7,675 nucleotides of DNA, from assembly GCA_900555365.1 (NCBI GenBank), contig USKO01000027.1, forward strand, positions 1-7,675, in the 5' to 3' direction. Shown piece by piece: positions 1 to 7,600 of the stretch; the first letter of the stretch is position 1, and the number at the start of each line of letters is the position of its first letter. Position numbers and translations under genes: made by a program. Source of the stretch: an uncultured Bacillota bacterium (GTDB lineage Bacteria; Bacillota; Clostridia; Christensenellales; UBA1242). The notes under the pieces are model-generated. The model was not told the DNA's origin. It made no database searches and saw nothing but the letters and a program-made list of their open reading frames with translations.

Positions 1-494
1 TCTATTTCATCACCCTTGAAAACCTTAGCCTTGTTGTTTTTGATGTTATAAGCAATGAGCATATTAGCATCATTTTTTGTGCAAAGAAAATAGTTAATGT
101 GAAAATAATGCCCGCATTTGTAATCTTTTATTTCAGATGGAAGAGCGATAATCTTTTTAAATTTGTCGGTGGCGAAAGTTATGCTAGACTTGGTGACCTC
201 TACTATGCTAGATATGTTTTGATAGTTAAAAGAGTAGAGATCTACATTCTCGCTCAAAATTCCATCAAGTAAAAAGACAAGGAGTTTATTTTCCTTTTCT
301 ACAATTCTATAAAACTCGCTATTTTTTTCATTAATGTCCACATTGAAAGCATAACGCTTACTCTTGCCTATTGGATAAATGCTGACAATTTGGGCGTTAT
401 CAATGACAAGATGAGCATTTTCATCAAGCTCACAGCTGTTTTGACCGTTTTTTACAATGCATTTATATGGTGAATAGATTACTAAAGGCAACAT
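1..494 (-). CDS. Hypothetical protein, N-terminal 164 residues (runs off left edge)
   Basis: An open frame on the minus strand starts at ATG 494-492 and stays open for 164 codons to the window edge. It begins MLPLVIYSPYKCIVKNG. I do not recognise the family. The visible part alternates short beta-like hydrophobic stretches with charged turns (for example LLVFLLDGIL near residues 71-80 and the segment around 126-138, KCGHYFHINYFLC). I see no signal peptide, no transmembrane helix and no nucleotide-binding or catalytic motif. The beta-rich look suggests a soluble cytoplasmic protein, but that is inference. The start is supported by a well-spaced promoter just upstream and an in-frame stop (TGA) at 539-537. 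There is no Shine-Dalgarno sequence before the ATG, and a TTG at 530-528 is a less likely alternative start. The gene is divergent from the HTH protein at 618. Coding is supported by the long frame and codon use like the neighbours. Confidence 0.8.
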   Translation of the reverse strand, partial: MLPLVIYSPYKCIVKNGQNSCELDENAHLVIDNAQIVSIYPIGKSKRYAFNVDINEKNSEFYRIVEKENKLLVFLLDGILSENVDLYSFNYQNISSIVEVTKSSITFATDKFKKIIALPSEIKDYKCGHYFHINYFLCTKNDANMLIAYNIKNNKAKVFKGDEI

Positions 495-521
495 AACATA
501 ATTTATGCACAGGAGAGCAGG

Positions 522-550
522 AGTATACAAAAAGATTCAAAAAGTTGCAA
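522..550 (-). promoter_or_regulatory. Predicted sigma-A type promoter of the minus-strand gene
   Basis: Read on the minus strand, a TTGCAA -35 (550-545) is followed by a 17-bp spacer and a TATACT -10 (527-522). Matches to consensus are 4/6 and 5/6 with ideal spacing. Transcription would start near 515, leaving a leader of about 20 nt before ATG 494. That leader has no Shine-Dalgarno site but contains two CTCCTG copies. Confidence 0.6.
528..544. repeat. Two phased A-tract repeats in the promoter spacer
   Basis: CAAAAAG occurs at 528-534 and again at 538-544, an exact 10-bp period. Two A5 tracts one helical turn apart should bend the DNA. They fill the spacer of the minus-strand promoter. Whether this matters for regulation is inference. 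Confidence 0.5.
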
Positions 551-576
551 TTCTCTCTAAATTTTTATTGTATAAA
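545..576 (+). promoter_or_regulatory. Possible promoter of the HTH/coiled-coil gene
   Basis: On the plus strand TTGCAA (545-550) could act as the -35 and TATAAA (571-576) as the -10. The 20-bp spacing is longer than ideal; shifting the -10 to GTATAA at 570 gives 19 bp. The hexamer TTGCAA is its own reverse complement, so this is the same -35 used by the opposite promoter. The start would be near 583, about 35 nt before ATG 618. Confidence 0.35.
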
Positions 577-605
577 ACCTTTAATTTGTGTCGATAACTA
601 GGGCA

Positions 606-612
606 AGGAGAG
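606..612 (+). promoter_or_regulatory. Ribosome binding site that fixes the start at 618
   Basis: AGGAGAG ends a few bases before ATG 618; the AGGAG core leaves a 7-nt spacer. This favours ATG 618 over the in-frame GTG at 588, which would lie upstream of this site and adds ten residues. Confidence 0.8.
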
Positions 613-617
613 AAATT

Positions 618-1379
618 ATGAAGAAAGGAATATGGAAAAATCAAGAAGTAAAAGACTTATTTTCAACAGTCGAAAATTACAAAAATGACAACAAGGCGCT
701 TAAAGAAGCTTTCGTTTATCATGCTAAAAAATATGGGCGCAAGCCAAACAGCGTGAGGAATTATTACTACCACGAGATAGATAACCTTGCCTCAGATAGT
801 CCAAGACTTAAAAAGCTTGGAATAGACCTTGAAAAACATCAAAAAAGCGAAATAGCATACTTTTCAGAAGCTGAAGAGAAGGCTCTTATGGAGCGTATTG
901 ACAGAATGGTAAAAGACGGCGTTTCAGTCCGCAAGGCATGCCTTGCCTTGTCAAACGGAGATGTCTCTAAGATGCTTCGATATCAAAACAAGTATCGTAA
1001 CTTTTTAGCCAAACAAAAACCTAAATATGAAAACAAGGACAATATAATAAAATTTGCTAGCAAGAAATCGGGCATAACTGATGGAGAGTTGCAAGCGCTT
1101 TTTATGGGACTTGTCAGACTTGTTAAAAGAAACGCGCAAGAGGAATATGACAGCAAGTTAACTGCTCAGCTTGACAAGGCAAATGCAAGTTTAAGAAAAG
1201 CACTCGTAGAAATGAGCGGCAAAGAGAAGGAGCTTAAAGATCTAAAAAATAATTTTTTGAAGATTAAAGAAGAAAATCTTGCATTAAAACAAGAACTTAT
1301 ATCTCTTCGCTGCGATAAGGCAAACAAATTAAAAGATAAATTAACTAGTGTTAAATCTAAAAAAGTGGCAAGTAAATAA
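618..1379 (+). CDS. Putative DNA-binding protein: two HTH-like modules plus C-terminal coiled coil
   Basis: A 253-residue basic protein. Residues 4-55 resemble a Myb/SANT or homeodomain-like helix-turn-helix: W6 at the start of helix 1, then KALKEAF (26-32) and the basic recognition-like stretch KYGRKPNSVRNYYY (38-51). Residues 82-128 look like a second HTH-like unit containing GVSVRKACLALSNGD (101-115) followed by MLRYQNKYR (119-127). Residues about 175-245 are rich in E, K and L with heptad-like spacing and are very likely a coiled coil for oligomerisation. The tail is Lys-rich. I recall related W...AF...GR.PNSVRNYYY proteins in Clostridia, and the first module distantly recalls RsfA-type regulators, but I cannot confirm either. 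A DNA-binding regulator or nucleoid-associated role is inferred; the targets are unknown. It is monocistronic, with its own ribosome site and a terminator immediately after the stop. Autoregulation through the divergent promoter region is possible. No ligand-binding domain is visible. Confidence 0.85.
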   Translation: MKKGIWKNQEVKDLFSTVENYKNDNKALKEAFVYHAKKYGRKPNSVRNYYYHEIDNLASDSPRLKKLGIDLEKHQKSEIAYFSEAEEKALMERIDRMVKDGVSVRKACLALSNGDVSKMLRYQNKYRNFLAKQKPKYENKDNIIKFASKKSGITDGELQALFMGLVRLVKRNAQEEYDSKLTAQLDKANASLRKALVEMSGKEKELKDLKNNFLKIKEENLALKQELISLRCDKANKLKDKLTSVKSKKVASK

Positions 1380-1385
1380 AACTTT

Positions 1386-1414
1386 AAGATGCCTTTGATG
1401 TGAAGGCATCTTTT
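1386..1414 (+). terminator. Rho-independent terminator after the HTH gene
   Basis: A perfect 10-bp stem, AAGATGCCTT (1386-1395) with AAGGCATCTT (1403-1412), encloses a 7-nt loop. It runs into TTTT and then an AT-rich, T-rich stretch. It begins seven bases past the TAA of the HTH gene and separates it from addB. The minus-strand side also has a short T-rich tail, so weak bidirectional action is possible. Confidence 0.85.
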
Positions 1415-1570
1415 ATAAATATTTTTCAGATTCTTCCAAATTTTTCAATCATGGATGTTTTTTAGGCTAATTTTAGACTTTAAAGATTAAATTATCATAG
1501 GAAAGCGGCTGAGAGAGAAAACAGATACTTTTATTTCACAATAAAAAATCACTTTTCTTTTGCAGAAGAG

Positions 1571-1581
1571 TATGATAAAAT
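1571..1581 (+). promoter_or_regulatory. Possible addB promoter -10 region very close to the start codon
   Basis: TATGAT (1571-1576) overlaps TAAAAT (1576-1581), both good -10 candidates, only 6-11 bp before the GTG at 1588. Matching -35 sequences upstream are poor (about 3/6 at 1548-1553 or 1553-1558). If real, transcription would start at or a few bases before the start codon. The rest of the 1415-1587 gap shows nothing else I can support. Confidence 0.3.
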
Positions 1582-1587
1582 ATTCCT

Positions 1588-3930
1588 GTGAAACTAAAAG
1601 CCTACATTGAAAGTACAATTTTAGGTGCTACAAAGGCGATGATCGGAGCAATAGACAACAGTGATTTTAATTTCAATCATGTTATAGTCGTTCCCGATCG
1701 TTTTTCGCTGCAAATGGAAAAGCTGCTCTTAAAAACATTGCCATCACAAGCTCTTTTCAATGTTAAAGTTGTTGGACTTTCTTCGCTTGCTGTAGATATT
1801 TTAAATCAGCTAGGCAAAAAATGTGATGTGTTGACAAATGCGGAATGTCTTTTAATTACTCAGCAGGCTATAACTGCTGTCAAAAATCAATTCTTAAGTT
1901 TCAAAAAATGTGGAATTTCCTTTGCTCATGAGGCCTATAAACTGATTGCGCAGCTTAAAAGCAGCAAAATAGGCGTTGAAGATTTAAATACCAAAGCACA
2001 AGGTCTTACAGGCGAGAAATATCATGATATCGCACTCATCTATGAAGAATATGAAAAAAGGCTGCAAGGCAAGCTTGATGCAAATGCAAGGCTTAACCTC
2101 GTGACAGAAGAAATTGAAAGCAATGATATTTTGGGCAGCACCAGTTTCTATTTTGCACAATTTGACAGTTTTACAAAGGAAGGCTTTGATCTAATAAAAG
2201 CACTCTTGCCAAAAGCACGAGAAGTATGCGTTTCAATCAGTGAAAGTCTAAGCATTGGAAATGACTACATATATGAGAAAGACATTTTGCAAAAGCTCTC
2301 TTCTCTTGCCAAGGAAAAGTCATGCGAAGTAGAGCTTATTCAAAATCACAAACAGTTATGCCCGCAGCAAGAGGCAATAACAAGAGGCGTTTACAGCTAT
2401 GAAAAGATAAAAGCGGATAATAATGGCTTCTATTTTGCGCTCACAAGCTCGTCTATTCGAGGAGAGTGCTTGGATGTCGGAAAACTTATTCATTATTACA
2501 TAACATCAGGCTACAGCTATAAGGACATGATTGTGTGCTGCGGCGAATTTGAAAAATATCGAGATGAGATTGAAGATTGTTTTGAGAAACTTGATATTCC
2601 TTGCTATATAGACAGCTCAGTCAGTGCAGATAACACAATTTTGAGCAGGTTTATCTTCTCTTTCTTTAATGTGATAACAGGCGGCTACGGAAAGGACGCT
2701 CTATTGTCTCTTTTATCAAACCCTCTTCTTGATATTGATAGAGACCTTATTGATAAATGTCAGAAATATTGCGTTGATAACATTTATAAGTACAGAAAAT
2801 ATATTGAAAAGGACTTTTGTCTAGCGTCTATTTTAAAAAAACTTGAAAGCTTGTCAAATGCAAAGGGCTTTGAAAATTTGATAAAAGAAATATGCCAAAT
2901 AGCCGCAGAGGGGTATCAAAGATTAAGAGAAGAGCTGACTCAAAAGTCATATTTGAAGGAAGAAAAGATCAATGAGCAGGCTCTTGATATCATTTTGCAA
3001 ACGCTTGAGCTAATAAGCAAATACCATAGCGAAATCTCGATCGATGAATACTTCAAGACTTTAAAACTGCTTCTCTCATTCAAAGAGGTTTCGTCGGTAC
3101 CAGCTTTTTGTGATGCTGTAATGGTTGGCGATGGACAAGAGGGATATTTTGACGAGAGCAAAATTGTGTTTGTCTTAGGATGCCAAGGGTTGCCAGTTGT
3201 CAATAATGACAATGGACTTTTAAATGATGACGACATTTCGCTTAATTTTATAGATAAAAAAATCGAGCCGACCATCAGAATGATAAACAGGAGAAACCGA
3301 TTTAAAGTTTTCAATCTGCTTACTTTAGCTAGTGAAAAACTGATAGTGTCCTATCAACTTTTAAATGAAGAAGGCAAAGCGATAGAGCAGCCTACCTTTG
3401 TTGAAAATTTAAATGAAATCTTTGGGCAGAGGACTGTCAGATTTTCAAGAGGAATAGGCGAGCTGAATAGTGAGAAGAGCGCTTCTTTACTTTTAAGACT
3501 TGGCAATCGGCACAATTTTAGACGAGAATATTACAAATATCTAAGAGAAGAAGATAAGAGCATCTTAAAAATCAAAGATGAAAATCTCAACATAGATAAA
3601 AGCAAGATAGAAAACGCTAACAATGTCTTTTTCGCAAATAACAAGCTGCGCGTCACAGAGCTTGAAAACTATTTTTCCTGTCCATTTAAACATTTTGTCA
3701 GCTATGGACTTGCTCTTAAAGAAAAAGAAATATACGAGTTTGATGTGAGAGATATTGGAAACATTTGCCATGCAGGCGTTGAAATGTTTGTCAGAGAGCA
3801 AATGAGGCAGGCAGATAAACAAATATCGGCCGAAAATTTTCTTGATAACAACTTGAAAGTTATCATAAAAAATTTAAATCTTGAAGAGAAGCTGGATGCA
3901 ATAAGTGAAAAAGAGGCGCTCTGGTCATAA
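1588..3930 (+). CDS. addB: AddB, N-terminal 780 residues, ended by an in-frame stop
   Basis: AddB is the partner of AddA in the helicase-nuclease that resects double-strand ends; in Bacillus its inactive helicase fold reads Chi. AddB-like features appear in order: VIVVPDRFSLQMEK (32-45), VVGLSSLA (61-68), YFAQFDSFTKEGFDLI (188-203), the IPCYID segment (337-342), VFVLG (527-531) and the RNRFKVFNLLTLASEKL stretch (about 569-585). The nuclease/Fe-S region then starts: C698 in YFSCPFKHF, the first expected 4Fe-4S ligand, and GNICH (724-728) with the nuclease histidine. The frame stops at TAA 3928-3930 and continues in the same frame to 4626, so 1012 positions would be the full protein, a little under the roughly 1150 usual for Firmicutes AddB. 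GTG 1588 is the only normal start after an in-frame TAA at 1576; no Shine-Dalgarno is seen. The N-terminal Walker A expected in AddB is missing. The identification is firm; function as a 780-residue fragment is doubtful. Confidence 0.92.
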   Translation: MKLKAYIESTILGATKAMIGAIDNSDFNFNHVIVVPDRFSLQMEKLLLKTLPSQALFNVKVVGLSSLAVDILNQLGKKCDVLTNAECLLITQQAITAVKNQFLSFKKCGISFAHEAYKLIAQLKSSKIGVEDLNTKAQGLTGEKYHDIALIYEEYEKRLQGKLDANARLNLVTEEIESNDILGSTSFYFAQFDSFTKEGFDLIKALLPKAREVCVSISESLSIGNDYIYEKDILQKLSSLAKEKSCEVELIQNHKQLCPQQEAITRGVYSYEKIKADNNGFYFALTSSSIRGECLDVGKLIHYYITSGYSYKDMIVCCGEFEKYRDEIEDCFEKLDIPCYIDSSVSADNTILSRFIFSFFNVITGGYGKDALLSLLSNPLLDIDRDLIDKCQKYCVDNIYKYRKYIEKDFCLASILKKLESLSNAKGFENLIKEICQIAAEGYQRLREELTQKSYLKEEKINEQALDIILQTLELISKYHSEISIDEYFKTLKLLLSFKEVSSVPAFCDAVMVGDGQEGYFDESKIVFVLGCQGLPVVNNDNGLLNDDDISLNFIDKKIEPTIRMINRRNRFKVFNLLTLASEKLIVSYQLLNEEGKAIEQPTFVENLNEIFGQRTVRFSRGIGELNSEKSASLLLRLGNRHNFRREYYKYLREEDKSILKIKDENLNIDKSKIENANNVFFANNKLRVTELENYFSCPFKHFVSYGLALKEKEIYEFDVRDIGNICHAGVEMFVREQMRQADKQISAENFLDNNLKVIIKNLNLEEKLDAISEKEALWS
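3928..3930 (+). other. addB: In-frame TAA interrupting addB (apparent nonsense mutation)
   Basis: The codons read ...GCG CTC TGG TCA TAA ATA AGA CAT..., and AddB sequence continues without a frame change. One substitution (for example from AAA, CAA or GAA) explains it; no indel is needed. TAA is the least leaky stop and the local context is not a known readthrough signal. The nearby genes end in TAA and TGA, so reassignment of the codon is unlikely. Confidence 0.85.
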
Positions 3931-3963
3931 ATAAGACATCAATTTGATGTAATACTTAAAGAT

Positions 3964-4626
3964 GTGGCAACCGAAATGAGCCGCTCTTCTTTCAAGCCTA
4001 AACTTTTGGAAGCAAAAATTGAAAATATCAAGATTGGAAGCGAGGAGATAGACCTCACAGGAAAAGCGGACAGAGTTGATGAGGCGGGCGAATATTTCAG
4101 AATAATAGATTATAAAACTGGAGCCACAGGAAATTTGCTAAAGGAGCTCTACTACGGAACCAAACTTCAGCTCTTCCTCTATCAAGGGATTTTTAGAAAG
4201 CTACTAGGCAAGAAACCAGCAGGAGTGTTCTATTTTAATGCAAAACTTGAATACCTCAAAAATGACGAGGAGAGATATATTTTAAAAGGACTGGTCGAAG
4301 ATGATGAGAGGGCAATAGGACTTTTTGATAATTCTCTAACAGACGGCGCATCAAGTGAAATCTTGGCAATAAGCAAAATAGACGGAAAACACAAGGGGGC
4401 AGCGATAGCGAAACAGCCGCTTGCAGCATACGAAGAATATGCAAATAAGGTTGCTGACAAAGCAGCAGATGAAATCATAGAGGGCTATATTGAAGCAAAG
4501 CCAAATGAAAGTGCCTGTCAAATGTGCAGGTATCAGGCAATTTGTAATTACGAAAAGACTTCTGGAACTCGGAAGAGCAAAAAGATATCAAGCGACATTT
4601 TTTCGGGAGAAAAGGATGAAGAGTGA
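3964..4626 (+). CDS. addB: AddB, C-terminal nuclease and Fe-S part (downstream of the internal stop)
   Basis: This is the rest of the addB frame after the TAA. It carries the PD-(D/E)XK nuclease core: GKADRVDE with D828, then IIDYKTG with D841 and K843, followed by the LQLFLYQG helix. The last three Fe-S ligands follow as C977-x2-C980-x5-C986 in ACQMCRYQAICNYE (numbering counts the internal stop as 781). In Bacillus AddB one upstream and three C-terminal cysteines bind a 4Fe-4S cluster that stabilises the nuclease domain, so both halves are needed. GTG 3964 is only the nearest normal start codon; ATG 3976 is another. Neither has a convincing ribosome site, so separate translation of this part is doubtful. 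I read it as the tail of a broken or misread addB. The protein end overlaps the addA start. Confidence 0.85.
   Translation: MATEMSRSSFKPKLLEAKIENIKIGSEEIDLTGKADRVDEAGEYFRIIDYKTGATGNLLKELYYGTKLQLFLYQGIFRKLLGKKPAGVFYFNAKLEYLKNDEERYILKGLVEDDERAIGLFDNSLTDGASSEILAISKIDGKHKGAAIAKQPLAAYEEYANKVADKAADEIIEGYIEAKPNESACQMCRYQAICNYEKTSGTRKSKKISSDIFSGEKDEE
4605..4609 (+). promoter_or_regulatory. Ribosome binding site of addA inside the end of addB
   Basis: GGGAG lies 6 nt before ATG 4616, within the last codons of addB. The 11-bp gene overlap suggests translational coupling. With ribosomes stopping at 3930, coupling from addB to addA could be reduced, although this site looks good enough to act alone. Confidence 0.75.
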
Positions 4627-7600
4627 GTTAACAGGGGAGCAAAAGAAGATCCTAGAAAACGAAAAGAAGAATTTGGTTGTTTCCGCTTCGGCAGGTAGCG
4701 GGAAAACTTTTGTCGTGATTGAATTTTTGATTAAACTTGTATGTGAACGCAAAATACCTCTTTCAAAAATTTTAGTTTTGACCTTTACTAAGGCGGCTGC
4801 AAATGAAATGCGAAGCAGACTATTTAAAGCATTTTTAAAACAAAAGCCTTCTCCTTTTTTAATAGAAATGTTAGATGAGATATCGATCAGTGATATTTCC
4901 ACAATCGACTCATTTTGTGAAAAGCTAATCAAAAGGAATATCAGCAAACTGCAAATTGATGAAAACTTCAAGGTGCTAGATGAAAGGTCGAGTGCAGATT
5001 TGAAATTAAAGGCATTTTTAAAGACATATGACGAGATGGCTCAATCTGATAAAGAGGCATTTAACGATATATATTTTTCATTCAAAAAAAATAAAGAGCA
5101 GATATATCAGTGTTTAAATAGTCTTCTCTCTTTCACTGACAGTCTGACAAAGGCGCAAACTCAAAAAATCTATAACGACGAAAACTTGCCACTGCTAGCA
5201 GAAGAATATCTTTTAAATTTGATAAAGTTATATCAGCAAAAAGGCCTTAATCTCTTGCATTCTTTAGGCGCAATTGAAGGTCCATGGCAGGAATTCAAGT
5301 TGGCACTAGAGGAAGCCTTTGGTTATGAAGGAAAAGATTTTTGGAGCTATTGCCTTCACTTTAATCTTTGCCTAGCTCCCTCGCTAAAACGAAACAAGAT
5401 TGACAGCGTATTAAAGGAAATGTTTGTAAAAGCGCGAAGTTATCTTGAAAAGATAATGGAAATCACAAAAAATTATACTAATATGGGCACTAAGCAGATA
5501 GAAAGGTTTAGACAAAACAAGCTTAGCAAAAACATTCTTGAGATGCTACGCCAATTCTCTCAAAACTATAATGATTTAAAACAAAAAAAAGACGTCCTTG
5601 ATTTTGCCGACCTTGAAAAGTTCACCTCCACTCTTCTTGAAGATCCAAATATTTTAGCGTCATTGCAGCAAAAATATAGCTACATATTTATTGATGAGTA
5701 TCAAGACACAAATACTCTTCAAGAGGGTCTATTAAAGCCACTTGCAAAGAATGGTAATTTTGTAGCGGTTGGAGATCCAAAACAGGGCATATATGGCTTT
5801 AGAAATGCAAGCATGGAGATCATGAACAAGGACATCAAAGATTTTTCATCATCCGAAGATGGAGACGCTCTATTTTTGACCGGCAATTTTCGCTCAAACA
5901 AAAAGATATTAGATTTTATCAATAGCATATTTGCAGTGCTAATGACAGAAGAGAGCGCTCATATTGATTATAAAAACACCTCCATGCTAAAAGGTCTTGT
6001 GGAATTTGAGCAAACCTCGCTGCCGGCAGTCATAGTTGACATCTGCGACAACGGAAAGAGCGAGGAAGAGAAGCTTGCAGATGTTTACAGCGTAAAAGAG
6101 GACTTGCTTTCATCAAACAGCAAGAATGCTTTAGAGGTCAAGGACATCGCATATCGAATCGATGAAGCGTTAAATAGCGAAATTTATGATGCGAAGCTAG
6201 GAAAGAGAAGAAAGGTCACAGAGGGAGATATCGCAGTTCTGTTTAGATCGAGATCGCCTCTTATGAAAGATTGCGTCAAATTTTTACAAGAGAGAGGCTA
6301 CAGCGTACTTGCCAATGTCAAAGATAGCTTGCTTGATGACGGTCAAATTCAAGTCATATTAAGCCTATTAAAACTTACATTAAATTTAAAAGATGATATA
6401 TCGCTTGCCTCTGTCATGTCATCTTATTTAGGAGGCTTTACCATGGGCGAGCTTGTCGCGTTTAAAGGAAGTAAGGACAAAAGTTTCTATGAGAATGTAT
6501 TGGAAAGCAAAGATAACAAGGTCAAAGAATTTTTTAAGATGATTGAAAACTTTAATTTTGACTGCCAAGTGCTTGGCCTCAGCAAAGCACTTAAAAAGCT
6601 TTTCAATGAGAAAAACTATGATATCTATATAAATTCTTTGCCTGATAGTATCACTAAAAATAACAACTTTAATCAGCTTTTCAAAATCATAGCGAGCGGC
6701 TACGAGCAGAATATTCCTGCGCTAATTACCTATCTTGAGAATGTGGAGATTTCCTCAGCCTCTAGCCCAACAAGTGAAAATGCAATCATTGTCACAACAA
6801 TTCATGCAACCAAAGGACTTGAATATCCTATCGTGATTCTAGCAGGTAGCGGCGAAAGTCTTTCCAAAGTATATAACAAGCCATATATTATTGAAAAGGA
6901 ATTTGGACTTGGCACATATCTGTATGATTTTTCAGATAATACAAGAATACCTTCTCCAATTTTCCTTGCAGACAAACAGATAAGAAGGCAAAAAGAGGAG
7001 GAGAGCGAACTGATGATTTTCTATGTCGCACTCTCTCGCGCTCAGAACTCTTTGATCATAATAGGCTCAAAATCTGAAAAAGATTTGTTTGATAGCGTTA
7101 AAGACAACTATCTTTCAATGATATTCAAAGCGCTGGGAAAGAAATTTGCCCAAAAGTTTGACGACAATTTCACGGAGCCAGACTATTCTTTTAACATTGT
7201 TAAGGATGTAATTTTTGATGAAAGAGACTCTCAAAGCCAAAGATATATAACTCTTTCAGACCATCAAAAGATTTTAGATTATATAGATTATGAATACCCT
7301 TATAAAAATCTTTGCAAAATTAACTATAAAAATTCGGTTACAGGCATTCTAAATCTAGACGAAGAACATGAAAAAAGTCTGTCTTCACAAGCGTCAAGCT
7401 CATCCTCAATTGATCAGGGGCTTGCCTATCATGAAGCTTTAAAGATTCTTGATTTTGATAAGATAAATTCAATGCAAGATTTAATGGCAGAAATTGAAAA
7501 GTCAGCAAGCCTTTTTACAGAAAATTATTTGGCTCTTATTGATTATCAAATTTTGCTTAAAGATATTTTACTGTTAAAAGAAATTTGCAAAGACAAAAAA

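Noticed and set aside
588..617. GTG at 588 as an earlier start for the HTH protein
   Set aside because: No ribosome site precedes it, it lies almost at the predicted transcription start, and the strong AGGAG site sits ahead of ATG 618.
1505..1509. AGCGG, the Bacillus subtilis Chi sequence, occurs upstream of addB and in a few other places
   Set aside because: A 5-mer is expected by chance at this length and the Chi sequence of this organism is unknown.
1505..1525. GCGGCTGAGAG resembles the CUGAGA core of a TPP riboswitch ahead of addB
   Set aside because: The other conserved TPP elements (the ACCC/GAACCTGAT block and the closing stem) are absent, and addB is not a thiamin gene.
1529..1546. 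TTTTATT/AATAAAA inverted repeat with a 4-nt loop upstream of addB
   Set aside because: The stem is A/T only, has no following T-run, and such repeats are common by chance in this AT-rich gap.
2940..3314. Minus-strand open frame of 124 codons inside addB
   Set aside because: It lies fully opposite well-supported AddB coding sequence, has no ribosome site and looks like a shadow frame; the same holds for minus-strand frames at 3565-3822, 4230-4478, 4588-4971 and 5719-5928.
3928..3930. Genetic-code change in which TAA is a sense codon
   Set aside because: The HTH gene ends in TAA directly before a terminator, and no other in-frame TAA occurs in the 1020 codons of addA.
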